Assembly: GCA_004554085.1 (NCBI GenBank)
Contig: SFNY01000029.1
Span: forward strand, 1 to 51,220
DNA from: Clostridiales bacterium
GTDB lineage: Bacteria > Bacillota > Clostridia > Christensenellales > Aristaeellaceae
Length of the DNA: 51,220 nt
Direction: 5' to 3'
This document shows positions 1 to 8,239 of the stretch, piece by piece. The notes beneath the pieces are model-generated. The model was not told the DNA's origin. It saw only the letters and a program-made list of their open reading frames with translations, and did no database searches. Every line of letters begins with the position of its first letter. Position 1 is the first letter of the stretch. A program made the position numbers and the translations under genes.

Positions 1-972
1 CGCATCTGCGGCATCGGCATCGTGGAGTTTTCCATCGGCATGGGGCCGAAGCTGTTCGGCTTTCAGCGCAAGGGCATCCAGTATTCCATCCGGGCCATTC
101 CCATCGGCGGCTACTGCGCCTTCGTGGGCGAGGACGAGAACAACGACGATCCCCGGGCCATGAACAACCAGCCAGTTTGGAAGCGCTTTCTCACCGTGGC
201 GGCCGGCCCGGCGATGAACTTCGTGCTGGGCTACCTGTTCTGCGCCATCCTGCTGAGCAACTTCATCCTCGCGGAATACCTGCCCCGCATCTCCTACATC
301 TACGAGGACACCGCCGCCGCGACCTGCGGCATCGAGCTGGGCGACGTGATCACCCAGATCAACGGCACGCCCATCAGCTTCGATGAGGACGGCGTGGCGG
401 CTGTCAGGGAGACCCTCAGCGCCGCCGACCCCAAGGAGGAGGTTCTCCTCACCATCAATCGCGGCGGCGAGACCGTGGAGCTCAGCGTGCAGCGCACGCT
501 GGTGACGGACGAGGAGAGCGGCGCGTCCGCCTACATGCTGGGCGTCGCCTTCGGCGGACGCACCTACACCTGCCTGGAGGCGCTGAAGAGCTCCTGCAAG
601 TACATGGTGGACTTCACCGCCACGATGCTGAAATCCCTGAAGGATCTGATCTTCCGGGGCGCCGGCGTGGGCGATGTGATGGGCCCGGTGGGCATCATCT
701 CCTTCGTCAGCGACCAGGTGTACGACCAGAAGCTCTACGCGCTGGTCTACTGGATCTTCGTGCTCTCGCTGAACATCGGCATCATGAACCTGCTGCCCCT
801 TCCGGCGCTGGACGGCGGGCGGCTGGTGTTCCTCATCGTCGAGGCCATCCGCCGCAAGCCCATCCCCCCAGAGAAGGAGGGCATGGTGCATGCCATCGGC
901 CTGGGGCTGCTGTTTCTGCTGATTATCGCCATCACCTTCAAGGACGTTGCCCGCCTGTTCACCGGCGGCTGA
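1..972 (+). CDS. rseP: Site-2 intramembrane metalloprotease RseP (5' end outside window)
   Basis: This is the C-terminal part of a membrane zinc protease that cuts transmembrane segments of anti-sigma factors and signal-peptide remnants. The reading frame is open from base 1, and the first residues (VEFSIGMGPKLFG) match the stretch that follows the HExxH zinc motif, so the start codon and HExxH lie upstream of the window. A PDZ domain covers roughly residues 95-165 (around GIELGDVITQINGTPI). The second catalytic element is the C-terminal N-L-L-P-L-P-A-L-D-G-G-R motif near residue 270, and several hydrophobic spans flank it. ispG follows after 10 bp and then polC, the usual Firmicutes isoprenoid/replication neighbourhood, so the three are probably cotranscribed. 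The GTG at base 22 is not the real start. Confidence 0.93.
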   Translation, partial: RICGIGIVEFSIGMGPKLFGFQRKGIQYSIRAIPIGGYCAFVGEDENNDDPRAMNNQPVWKRFLTVAAGPAMNFVLGYLFCAILLSNFILAEYLPRISYIYEDTAAATCGIELGDVITQINGTPISFDEDGVAAVRETLSAADPKEEVLLTINRGGETVELSVQRTLVTDEESGASAYMLGVAFGGRTYTCLEALKSSCKYMVDFTATMLKSLKDLIFRGAGVGDVMGPVGIISFVSDQVYDQKLYALVYWIFVLSLNIGIMNLLPLPALDGGRLVFLIVEAIRRKPIPPEKEGMVHAIGLGLLFLLIIAITFKDVARLFTGG

Positions 973-982
973 GGAGTACAAC

Positions 983-2032
983 ATGCAAACGCGACAGGTA
1001 TTCGCAGGGAACGTCGCCATTGGCGGCGGCGCGCCCGTTTCCGTTCAGACCATGACCAACACCGACACCCGCGACGTAAACGCCACGCTTGCCCAGATCC
1101 GCCGCATGGCGGACGCCGGCGCGGCCATCGTGCGCGTGTCCGTCTACGACGAGGCCTGCGCCGAGGCCGTGCGCGCGCTGGTGGATGGTTCCCCGGTGCC
1201 GCTGGTGGCGGACATCCACTTCGACCACAAGCTCGCCATCCGCGCCATCGAAAACGGCATCGCCAAGGTGCGCATCAACCCCGGTAACATCGGCGGCGAG
1301 GCCAACGTGCGCGCGCTGGCGGACTGCCTAAAGCAGCACCGCATCCCGGTGCGCATCGGCGTGAACTCCGGCTCCATCGAGAAGGAAATCCTCGCCAAGT
1401 ACGGCGGCGTGACTCCCCAGGGCATGGTGGAGAGCGGCCTGAATCACGCCCGCATGCTGGAGCGCGCGGGCTACGACGACATCGTGCTCTCCTTCAAGGC
1501 CACCAACGTGCGCACCATGATCGAGGCCTGCCGCCTCGCGCACCAGCAGACCGACTATCCCCAGCACATCGGCGTGACCGAATCTGGCACGGCGGACGTG
1601 GGCGTGGTGAAATCCGCCGTGGGCATCGGCACGCTGCTGATGGAGGGCATCGGCGACACCATCCGCGTGTCCATCTCCGGCGATCCGGTGCAGGAGGTTC
1701 CCGCGGGGCTCAGCATCCTGCGCGCCTGCGGCCTGCGCAGCGACTTCGTGGAGATCATCTCCTGCCCCACCTGCGGCCGCACCTGCATCGACGTGGAGGG
1801 CATCGCAAATGCCGTGCGCAGCGCCACGCTGGACATACGAAAGCACATCCGCGTGGCTGTGATGGGCTGCATCGTCAACGGCCCCGGCGAGGCGAAGGAG
1901 GCCGATCTGGGCATCGCGGGCGGCAGGGACGGCGGCGCGCTGATCGTCAGGGGCCAGCCCCCGAGGGCCGTGCGCGGCGACCTTGCGGAGATCCTGATTC
2001 AGGAGGTGCGCCGCTACGCTGCGGAGCATTAA
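983..2032 (+). CDS. ispG: 4-hydroxy-3-methylbut-2-enyl diphosphate synthase IspG (GcpE)
   Basis: IspG is a cytosolic [4Fe-4S] enzyme of the MEP isoprenoid pathway. It reduces 2-C-methyl-erythritol 2,4-cyclodiphosphate to HMBPP. The 349-residue product has the TIM-barrel start (APVSVQTMTNTDTRDV), the conserved GVNSGS and ESGT segments, and the C-terminal cluster ligands in SCPTCGRTC and MGCIVNGPGEA. The length is normal for the short bacterial form. I chose the ATG at 983 because GAGGAG sits just upstream; an in-frame ATG at 947 lies inside rseP without a ribosome binding site. It lies between rseP and polC with short gaps, suggesting one transcript. Confidence 0.96.
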   Translation: MQTRQVFAGNVAIGGGAPVSVQTMTNTDTRDVNATLAQIRRMADAGAAIVRVSVYDEACAEAVRALVDGSPVPLVADIHFDHKLAIRAIENGIAKVRINPGNIGGEANVRALADCLKQHRIPVRIGVNSGSIEKEILAKYGGVTPQGMVESGLNHARMLERAGYDDIVLSFKATNVRTMIEACRLAHQQTDYPQHIGVTESGTADVGVVKSAVGIGTLLMEGIGDTIRVSISGDPVQEVPAGLSILRACGLRSDFVEIISCPTCGRTCIDVEGIANAVRSATLDIRKHIRVAVMGCIVNGPGEAKEADLGIAGGRDGGALIVRGQPPRAVRGDLAEILIQEVRRYAAEH

Positions 2033-2061
2033 AATCAAGCACAAAAGCGCGGAGGAATATC

Positions 2062-5000
2062 ATGTCAGAACTCTGGAGAGAGCTGATTGAGAGGGACAGC
2101 CCCGATCTCGCGGGCGGTCTCTCTTTGTCGCGCGTATCCATATCCAAAAAGACCGGTCAGATGACGGTGCAGCTCTGCTCGGAGCGCGTCCTCACCCGTT
2201 CGGAGTACAAGCGTCTGCAAAACTCCCTCGCGGCCGCCTTCCCCAGCGTGCGCCTGACGCTGGATCTGCGCTATCCGGCGCTCAAGGAGGCCGTGCGCGC
2301 GGACGTGGGCCAGGCAACCCATCTTTTGAAAGATCTGCTGTCCCACGACTGTCCCGGCGCAGTGCACTTTCTGGACAGCCGCACCGCATGGCAGCTGGAG
2401 GGCGACGTGCTCACCGTAAACGTGGCCAGCAGCGAAGGTGCGGAGTACCTGCGCATGCAGGGCGTGGATCGCATGCTTCAGGAGCTGTTCAAGCGACTCT
2501 TCGATCTTCCGGTGAAGGTGCAACTCAAGCGCACCGGCGACGACGAGCGCCGCATCCAAGAGATCAACGCCGCCCGGGCCAAGGAGGCCGAGATGCTGGC
2601 CATGGACACCGCGAAGAACCTGGAGGGCGACCGAAAGAAATCTGCACCGCCGCCCTCGGATGCGCTCTACGGCAAGGTGATTCACGATCCCGTCATCGAA
2701 ATGCGGGAGATCACCGAGGACGTGGGGCGTCTGGTGGTGCGCGGCGAGGTCTCTGCCTTCGAGATGCGCGAGACGAAGAACGGCCAGACGAAGATCATCA
2801 CCTTCTCCCTCTCGGACAACACCTCCTCGGTCAACTGCAAGCTGTTTCTGGGCAGCAAGCGCGGCGGCGACGACAGCGCCAAGTCCATTCAGGCCCAGGC
2901 CGACGCCCTGTGCGCAGGTCTGAAGGACGGCAACTGGGTCACGGTGCGCGGCAGCTACCGCTACGACGAGTTCAAGCACGAGATGGTGCTCATGGCCTCC
3001 GACATTCAGCCTGCGGAAAAGCCGGTGCGCAAGGACACTGCGACTGAGAAGCGCGTGGAGCTGCACCTGCACACCTCCTTCTCCACCATGGACGCCTGCG
3101 CGTCGCCCAGCGACCTCATCAAGCAGGCCGCGAAGTGGGGCCACAAGGCCATCGCCATCACCGACCACGGCGTGGTGCAGGCCTTCCCGGAGGCCTTCGG
3201 CGCGGCCAAGAAGAACGGCATCAAGCTGATTCCCGGCTGCGAGGGCTACCTGATCGAGGACGCCGCCGGCATCGTGGAGGGCGACGGAAGCCGCCCCTTG
3301 GACGGCGCGACCTACGTGGTGCTGGACGTGGAGACTACGGGTCTCAACACCCACGCGGATCAGATCATCGAGATCGGCGCGGTGCGCATCGAGAACGGCA
3401 TGGAGGTTGCGGAGTTCTCCGAGCTGATCGACCCCGGCTGCCCGGTGCCCGAGCGTGTGACCGAGATCACCGGCATCTCCACGGCCATGCTGCGGGGCAA
3501 GCCGTCTCTGATGGACGTGATGCCCGCCTTCGCGAAGTTCTGCGAGGGCGCGGTGCTGGTCGCCCACAACGCATCCTTCGACATCGCCTTCTTCCGCCGG
3601 GCCTTCCGGGAGGCGAAGCTGCCCTTCGACCATCCGGTGCTGGACACCCTGGCGCTGGTGCGCAACCAGTACCCCCAGTTCAAGAACCACAAGTTGGGCA
3701 ACGTGTGCAAGCAGCTGGGCGTGTCCCTGGCGAACGCCCACCGCGCGGTGCACGACGCACGGGCCACGAGCCTGGTGCTTATGAAGGTGCTTCACGAGGT
3801 GCGCGCCCAGAAGGGCGTGAGCACCCTCGGCGAGCTGAACGCCTGCTACCAAACCGACGCGGGAAAGCAGGCCTACCACATCATTCTGCTGGCCTACACC
3901 CAGAAGGGCATGGAGAACCTGTACCGCCTGGTGAGCGAGGGCCATCTCAACTACTTCCACCGCACGCCGCGCATCCCCCGCAGCCTGATTGCAAAGTACC
4001 GCGAGGGCCTGATCGTGGGCAGCGCCTGCGAGGCGGGCGAGCTGTTCCGCGCGGTATTGGACGGCCGCGACGAGCGCACACTGAAGAAGATCGCCTCCTT
4101 CTACGACTATCTGGAGATTCAGCCCATCGGCAACAACGAGTTTCTCAAGCGCGAGGGCACCGTCTCCACCGACGAGGAGCTGCGGGAGCTGAACCGGAAG
4201 ATCGTCCGCCTGGGCGATCAACTGGGCAAGCCCGTGTGCGCCACCGGCGACGTGCACTTCATGAACCCCACCGACGGCATCTTCCGCGCAATCCTGATGG
4301 CCTCCAAGGGCTTCGAGGACGCGGACAACCAGCCGCCGCTGTACTTCCGCACCACAGACGACATGCTGGAGGAGTTTGCCTATCTGGGTGCAGAGAAGGC
4401 GCGCGAGGTGGTCGTGACCAACCCCAACGCCATCGCCGACCGGGTGGAGGAGCTGCACGTGTTCCTCCCCCACCCCGAGGGCAAGGAGACCTTCCAGCCC
4501 TACTGGCCGGAGGCGGAGCACGAGCTGCGCCAGATCACCGTGGACAAGGCCATCTCCATCTACGGCGACCCGCTGCCGGAGATCGTGCAGAAGCGCATCG
4601 ACAAGGAGCTGGGCGCCATCATCGGCTACGGCTTCTCCACGCTGTACATGATCGCCGTCAAGCTGGTGGCCAAGTCGCTGTCAGACGGCTACATCGTCGG
4701 CAGCCGAGGCTCCGTCGGCTCCTCCTTCGTTGCCTTTCTCTCGGGCATCACGGAGGTCAACTCCCTCTCGGCCCACTACATCTGCCCGAAGTGCAAGCAC
4801 TACGAGTTCGACGTGCCCGCAGGTTACGCCTGCGGCATCGACCTGCCGCCCAAGGCCTGCCCGGTGTGCGGCACGGAGATGGGCCGCGACGGCTTCAACA
4901 TCCCCTTCGAGGTCTTTCTGGGCTTCAAGGGCAACAAGGTTCCCGACATCGATCTGAACTTCTCCGGCGAATACCAGCCGGTGGCCCACAACTACATCAA

Positions 5001-6300
5001 GGAGCTCTTCGGCGCGGAGTTCTGCTTCCGCGCGGGCACCATCGGCACCATCGCCGAAAAGACCGCCTACGGCTACGTGCTCAAGTACGCCGAGGAGCGG
5101 GGTCTGAGCCTGAGCAACGCGGAGAAGCTGCGCCTGGCCAGCGGCATCACCGGAGTCAAGCGCACCACCGGCCAGCACCCCGCCGGCATGGTGGTGCTGC
5201 CCAAGGAGTACTCCATCTTCCAGTTCACGCCGATCCAGCACCCCGCGGACGACATGACCTCGGACACCATCACCACCCACTTCGACTTCAGCTCCATGCA
5301 CGACGTGCTGGTCAAGCTGGACGTTCTGGGCCACGATGACCCTACCATGCTCCGCAAGCTGCAGGACCTCACCGGCATCGCGCCCCAGAAGGTGCCGCTG
5401 CACGACCCCGAGGTGTTCGGCAAGATCATCTCGCTGTTCTCCGGCACCGAGGCCCTGGGCGTCACCGCCGAGGAGCTGGGCGTGTCCAAGACCGGCACGC
5501 TGGGCGTGCCCGAGTTCGGCACGAAGTTCGTGCGCGGCATGCTGGAGGACACCAAGCCCACCTCCATGGAGGAGCTGATCCGCATCTCCGGCCTGTCCCA
5601 CGGCACCGACGTGTGGCTGGGCAACGCCTCCGACCTGGTGAAGGCGGGCGTTCCGCTGAAGGAGTGCATCTGCACCCGCGACGACATCATGAACGCGCTG
5701 ATCGCCCTGGGCGTGGACAGCGAGATCGCCTTCAAGACCATGGAGAACGTGCGCAAGGGCAAGGGCCTGCGCCCCGAGATGGAGGAGGCCATTCAGGCCG
5801 TGGATGCGCCCCCGTGGTACATCGACAGCTGCAAGAAGATCAAGTACATGTTCCCCCGCGCCCACGCGGTGGCCTACGTCACCATGGCGCTGCGCATCGC
5901 CTACTTCAAGATCTACTACCCCGCGGCCTACTACTGCTGCTACCTGCACCGCAACGCCGAGAGCTTCAACGCTTCCTACATGTGCACCCAGAGCGTGGAC
6001 GAGCTGCGCGAGGCCTACGAGGGCATCAAGGCCCTGGACAAGGCCGAGCTCACCGCCACCAAGGAGGACGAGGCCACGCTGCTGGAGATTCTGATCGAGA
6101 TGAACCTGCGCGGCGTGCACATCCGCCCGCTGGACATCTACAAGTCCGTCGAGGCCCGCAAGGCAGGCCCCTTCATCTCCCAGGACGACATGGTACGCCG
6201 CAAGGTGTCCAAGAGCGTGGTGGAGACGCTGAAGCAGGCCGGCTGCCTGAACGATCTGCCCGAGACCAGCCAGGTCTCCCTGTTTGAATTCGGAGGTTGA
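2062..6300 (+). CDS. polC: DNA polymerase III, PolC-type alpha subunit
   Basis: PolC is the replicative polymerase of low-GC Gram-positive bacteria and carries its own proofreading activity. The 1412-residue protein has the family order: an N-terminal domain, an OB fold (about 215-325), a PHP domain (starting VELHLHTSFSTMDA near 333) split by a DEDD 3'-5' exonuclease (VVLDVETTGLN near 420, HNASFD near 510), the rest of PHP, then the polymerase core. A Cys4 zinc site (CPKCKHYEF ... KACPVCG) lies near 910-940, and the catalytic PDIDLNFSGEYQ motif near 962. The length is close to the roughly 1437 residues of the Bacillus enzyme. The start ATG has GGAGGAA upstream. In most Firmicutes rimP/nusA would come next; here a ribonuclease gene begins 4 bp after the stop. 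Confidence 0.97.
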   Translation: MSELWRELIERDSPDLAGGLSLSRVSISKKTGQMTVQLCSERVLTRSEYKRLQNSLAAAFPSVRLTLDLRYPALKEAVRADVGQATHLLKDLLSHDCPGAVHFLDSRTAWQLEGDVLTVNVASSEGAEYLRMQGVDRMLQELFKRLFDLPVKVQLKRTGDDERRIQEINAARAKEAEMLAMDTAKNLEGDRKKSAPPPSDALYGKVIHDPVIEMREITEDVGRLVVRGEVSAFEMRETKNGQTKIITFSLSDNTSSVNCKLFLGSKRGGDDSAKSIQAQADALCAGLKDGNWVTVRGSYRYDEFKHEMVLMASDIQPAEKPVRKDTATEKRVELHLHTSFSTMDACASPSDLIKQAAKWGHKAIAITDHGVVQAFPEAFGAAKKNGIKLIPGCEGYLIEDAAGIVEGDGSRPLDGATYVVLDVETTGLNTHADQIIEIGAVRIENGMEVAEFSELIDPGCPVPERVTEITGISTAMLRGKPSLMDVMPAFAKFCEGAVLVAHNASFDIAFFRRAFREAKLPFDHPVLDTLALVRNQYPQFKNHKLGNVCKQLGVSLANAHRAVHDARATSLVLMKVLHEVRAQKGVSTLGELNACYQTDAGKQAYHIILLAYTQKGMENLYRLVSEGHLNYFHRTPRIPRSLIAKYREGLIVGSACEAGELFRAVLDGRDERTLKKIASFYDYLEIQPIGNNEFLKREGTVSTDEELRELNRKIVRLGDQLGKPVCATGDVHFMNPTDGIFRAILMASKGFEDADNQPPLYFRTTDDMLEEFAYLGAEKAREVVVTNPNAIADRVEELHVFLPHPEGKETFQPYWPEAEHELRQITVDKAISIYGDPLPEIVQKRIDKELGAIIGYGFSTLYMIAVKLVAKSLSDGYIVGSRGSVGSSFVAFLSGITEVNSLSAHYICPKCKHYEFDVPAGYACGIDLPPKACPVCGTEMGRDGFNIPFEVFLGFKGNKVPDIDLNFSGEYQPVAHNYIKELFGAEFCFRAGTIGTIAEKTAYGYVLKYAEERGLSLSNAEKLRLASGITGVKRTTGQHPAGMVVLPKEYSIFQFTPIQHPADDMTSDTITTHFDFSSMHDVLVKLDVLGHDDPTMLRKLQDLTGIAPQKVPLHDPEVFGKIISLFSGTEALGVTAEELGVSKTGTLGVPEFGTKFVRGMLEDTKPTSMEELIRISGLSHGTDVWLGNASDLVKAGVPLKECICTRDDIMNALIALGVDSEIAFKTMENVRKGKGLRPEMEEAIQAVDAPPWYIDSCKKIKYMFPRAHAVAYVTMALRIAYFKIYYPAAYYCCYLHRNAESFNASYMCTQSVDELREAYEGIKALDKAELTATKEDEATLLEILIEMNLRGVHIRPLDIYKSVEARKAGPFISQDDMVRRKVSKSVVETLKQAGCLNDLPETSQVSLFEFGG

Positions 6301-6304
6301 TTGT

Positions 6305-6793
6305 ATGATGAAACGCCTGTTCTCCCTGCTGCTGCTCCTCTGCCTCGCCATCGGCGGCGCGATCGCCGAAGTCTGGGTGGAGGGCGACATCGCCATCACC
6401 GACGAGCTTCTGGTGGAGTATGGTCAGTGGTACAGCAATACCGACGAGGTCGCCCTCTACCTCCACGCCTTCGAGGAGCTGCCCGAGAACTACCTCACCA
6501 AATCCGAGGCCCGATCCCTGGGCTGGGACAGCGCCGCCGGGAACCTGTGGGCGGTTGCACCGGGCATGAGCATCGGCGGCGACCGCTTTGGCAACCGCGA
6601 GGGCCTGCTGCCCGACGCGCGCGACCGCCAGTGGTACGAGTGCGACGTAAACTACGCGGGCGGCTACCGGGGCGCGGAGCGCCTGCTGTTCTCCAACGAC
6701 GGCCTGATCTACTACTCCGGCGACCACTACGGAAGCTGCGAGCTGCTTTACGACGGTTGGTACTGGTCGGACGGCTGGTACCTCTGGGATTGA
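6305..6793 (+). CDS. Secreted barnase-type ribonuclease (guanyl-specific RNase family)
   Basis: The 162-residue precursor begins with a signal peptide (MMKRLFSLLLLLCLAIGGAIA, cut before EVW). Residues from about 55 on align by eye with mature barnase of Bacillus amyloliquefaciens: LPENYLTKSEARSLGWD, IGGDRFGNREGLLPD, then WYECDVNYAGGYR and SGDHY. In barnase numbering the active-site residues Lys27, Arg59, Glu73, Arg83, Arg87 and His102 all have counterparts, so the enzyme should be able to cleave RNA. Past the barnase end there is an aromatic-rich tail (YDGWYWSDGWYLWD), not part of barnase. The start at 6305 has GGAGG overlapping the polC stop. The next gene is its inhibitor, barstar, 10 bp downstream. 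Expected role: an exported nuclease for nutrient use or competition. Confidence 0.9.
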   Translation: MMKRLFSLLLLLCLAIGGAIAEVWVEGDIAITDELLVEYGQWYSNTDEVALYLHAFEELPENYLTKSEARSLGWDSAAGNLWAVAPGMSIGGDRFGNREGLLPDARDRQWYECDVNYAGGYRGAERLLFSNDGLIYYSGDHYGSCELLYDGWYWSDGWYLWD

Positions 6794-6803
6794 GGAGGCA
6801 AGC

Positions 6804-7070
6804 ATGAACGCATACCTCATTGATGGCGCGAACATGCGCGATCGCGCCGCCGCCCACGCGGAGCTGGCCCGCGCAATGAAGCTTCCACCCCACTACGGTG
6901 CGAACCTGGATGCACTCTGGGACGAAATTAGCTGCATGCGCGCGGATGTGACCCTCGTCCACCCCGCCGTCCTGCTGAACAGCCTCGGGATCTACGGCTG
7001 CAAACTGCTTCAGACCCTCTACGAGGCCGCTGAAGAGAACTCCGATTTCCACTTCCATACGCAGGATTGA
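6804..7070 (+). CDS. Barstar-family ribonuclease inhibitor
   Basis: This small cytosolic protein (88 residues) should block the ribonuclease encoded just upstream until it has been exported. It keeps the barstar core LPPHYGANLDALWDEIS, including the tyrosine and the two aspartates (Tyr29, Asp35 and Asp39 in barstar numbering) that plug the barnase active site. The N-terminal strand MNAYLIDGANM and the helix YEAAEENSDFHFH also fit. The length matches barstar (about 90). The start has GAGGAGGC eight bases upstream, partly overlapping the ribonuclease stop codon, so translation of the two is likely coupled. A perfect-stem terminator follows 13 bp after the stop and ends the rseP-ispG-polC-RNase-barstar run. 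Confidence 0.93.
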   Translation: MNAYLIDGANMRDRAAAHAELARAMKLPPHYGANLDALWDEISCMRADVTLVHPAVLLNSLGIYGCKLLQTLYEAAEENSDFHFHTQD

Positions 7071-7083
7071 ACCAAGATATGCA

Positions 7084-7123
7084 CAGACCGTAGTCTGCAA
7101 TTGCAGACTACGGTCTGTTTTTT
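7084..7123 (+). terminator. Rho-independent terminator after barstar
   Basis: A perfect 17-bp inverted repeat (arms 7084-7100 and 7101-7117, CAGACCGTAG... and its complement) is followed by six T residues. It ends the plus-strand run starting at rseP. Confidence 0.92.
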
Positions 7124-7163
7124 GTCATAATTCAGTCGGTTTTTCTTCAAACTTCGGTCGGTT

Positions 7164-8081
7164 TTATAGAATCGCCGCCATCACTGCGAACAGAATGATG
7201 CTCAGCAGCGTCAGCACGGACAGCGCCGAGGAGATGTTCGCGCGCTCATCGCCCGCGTCGGCGAACACCGGCAGCACGTAGGGCGGCGGCAGGATGAACA
7301 TCAACACCAGCGCGCCGGTGTGCATCGCTCCGCCCAGCAACAGGCGGTTCACCAGCAGCGCCGCGCCCAGCATCAGCGCCATGATGACCACGCGCAGACC
7401 TACGATGGCCGCGGTGCTGCGCCAGCGGATCTCGCCGGGAACCAGATCGTAGCCGATGGAGAGCAGGATCAGTGCGCTGGTGGGCGCGGCGATGAAGCCC
7501 GCGATGGAATCCAGAATTCCGCTGACGCCCGAGGGCTTCAGCGCATCGTACAGCCCGGATGCGCCGAAGATCAGGCCGATGATGATCGCCCACAGCACCG
7601 GGGAAACCAGCGCGTCCCGAAGTGCGCTCTTCAGGCCACCCCTGCCGCACAGCAGAATTTTGTACAGCGTGAACACGAACAGCACCTGGCCCAGATCGAT
7701 GATGGCGAAGCTGGAGTTGGATTCGCCCTTGAACAGCAGCGCAAACAGGCCGTAGCCCAGCATGCCCGCCTCGAAGCCGGTCATCAGAAAGGGCGTGCGC
7801 TCGCCCTGCACCTTCAGCAGCTTCGATGCGACGAAGCCCAGCGCCAACGCCACGCAGCACAGCAGGAAAATCGTCACTGGGATGGCAACGCTGTCCTTGG
7901 AATACTCCGCCGTGGCGAAGGCGGAAAAGAGCACCGCAGGCAGGGCGATGTTGACTGCGACGGACTTCATCTGCGCCACACCGTCGCGGGTCAGGATGTG
8001 CTTCGTGCGGCAGAGCATGCCGATGCCCAGGGTGATGAACACCGGCAGCGCGGTTTCCAGCACGCGAATGAGTGTCTCCAT
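7164..8081 (-). CDS. AEC-family transporter (auxin efflux carrier / malate permease type)
   Basis: This is a 305-residue integral membrane protein with about ten hydrophobic spans in two five-helix halves, the auxin-efflux-carrier (AEC) architecture. Typical features are the N-terminal VFITLGIGMLCRTKHILT and NIALPAVLFSAFA, and a C-terminal MFILPPPYVLPVFAD segment. Bacterial members export or import dicarboxylates such as malate or other organic anions; the substrate cannot be told from the sequence. The ATG at 8081 has GGAGG upstream (complement of CCTCC at 8090-8094). It stands alone: the EF-G-like gene upstream on the same strand ends in its own terminator at 8199-8227. Confidence 0.88.
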   Translation of the reverse strand: METLIRVLETALPVFITLGIGMLCRTKHILTRDGVAQMKSVAVNIALPAVLFSAFATAEYSKDSVAIPVTIFLLCCVALALGFVASKLLKVQGERTPFLMTGFEAGMLGYGLFALLFKGESNSSFAIIDLGQVLFVFTLYKILLCGRGGLKSALRDALVSPVLWAIIIGLIFGASGLYDALKPSGVSGILDSIAGFIAAPTSALILLSIGYDLVPGEIRWRSTAAIVGLRVVIMALMLGAALLVNRLLLGGAMHTGALVLMFILPPPYVLPVFADAGDERANISSALSVLTLLSIILFAVMAAIL

Positions 8082-8198
8082 GAATAAACCTCCAATTCAG
8101 GTCTTCGTCCGTCGCCGCCGGAGCAGCGCCGGAACGGGCTTGTTTCTTTCGCACAGAAATCCAGTGCGAGAAGGGGCGCAGCACAGCTGCTATCTCAT

Positions 8199-8227
8199 AA
8201 AAAAGGCGTCGCAAAGCTGCGACGCCT
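8199..8227 (-). terminator. Rho-independent terminator of the EF-G-like gene
   Basis: Stem AGGCGTCGCA / TGCGACGCCT (8204-8213 with 8218-8227), four-base loop, and an A run at 8199-8204 that reads as a U tract on the minus strand. It lies 13 bp past the stop of the EF-G-like gene. Confidence 0.9.
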
Positions 8228-8239
8228 CGGTTTTGAGAA

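Noticed and set aside
2065..4521. 818-codon open frame on the minus strand inside polC
   Set aside because: It mirrors the polC coding frame, a common artefact of high-GC codon use. The translation is low-complexity His/Val/Leu/Gly-rich without motifs or a ribosome binding site.
6301..6807. Arg/Pro-rich plus-strand frame overlapping the barnase gene
   Set aside because: Composition is typical of a shifted high-GC frame; the other frame has signal peptide and all barnase catalytic residues.
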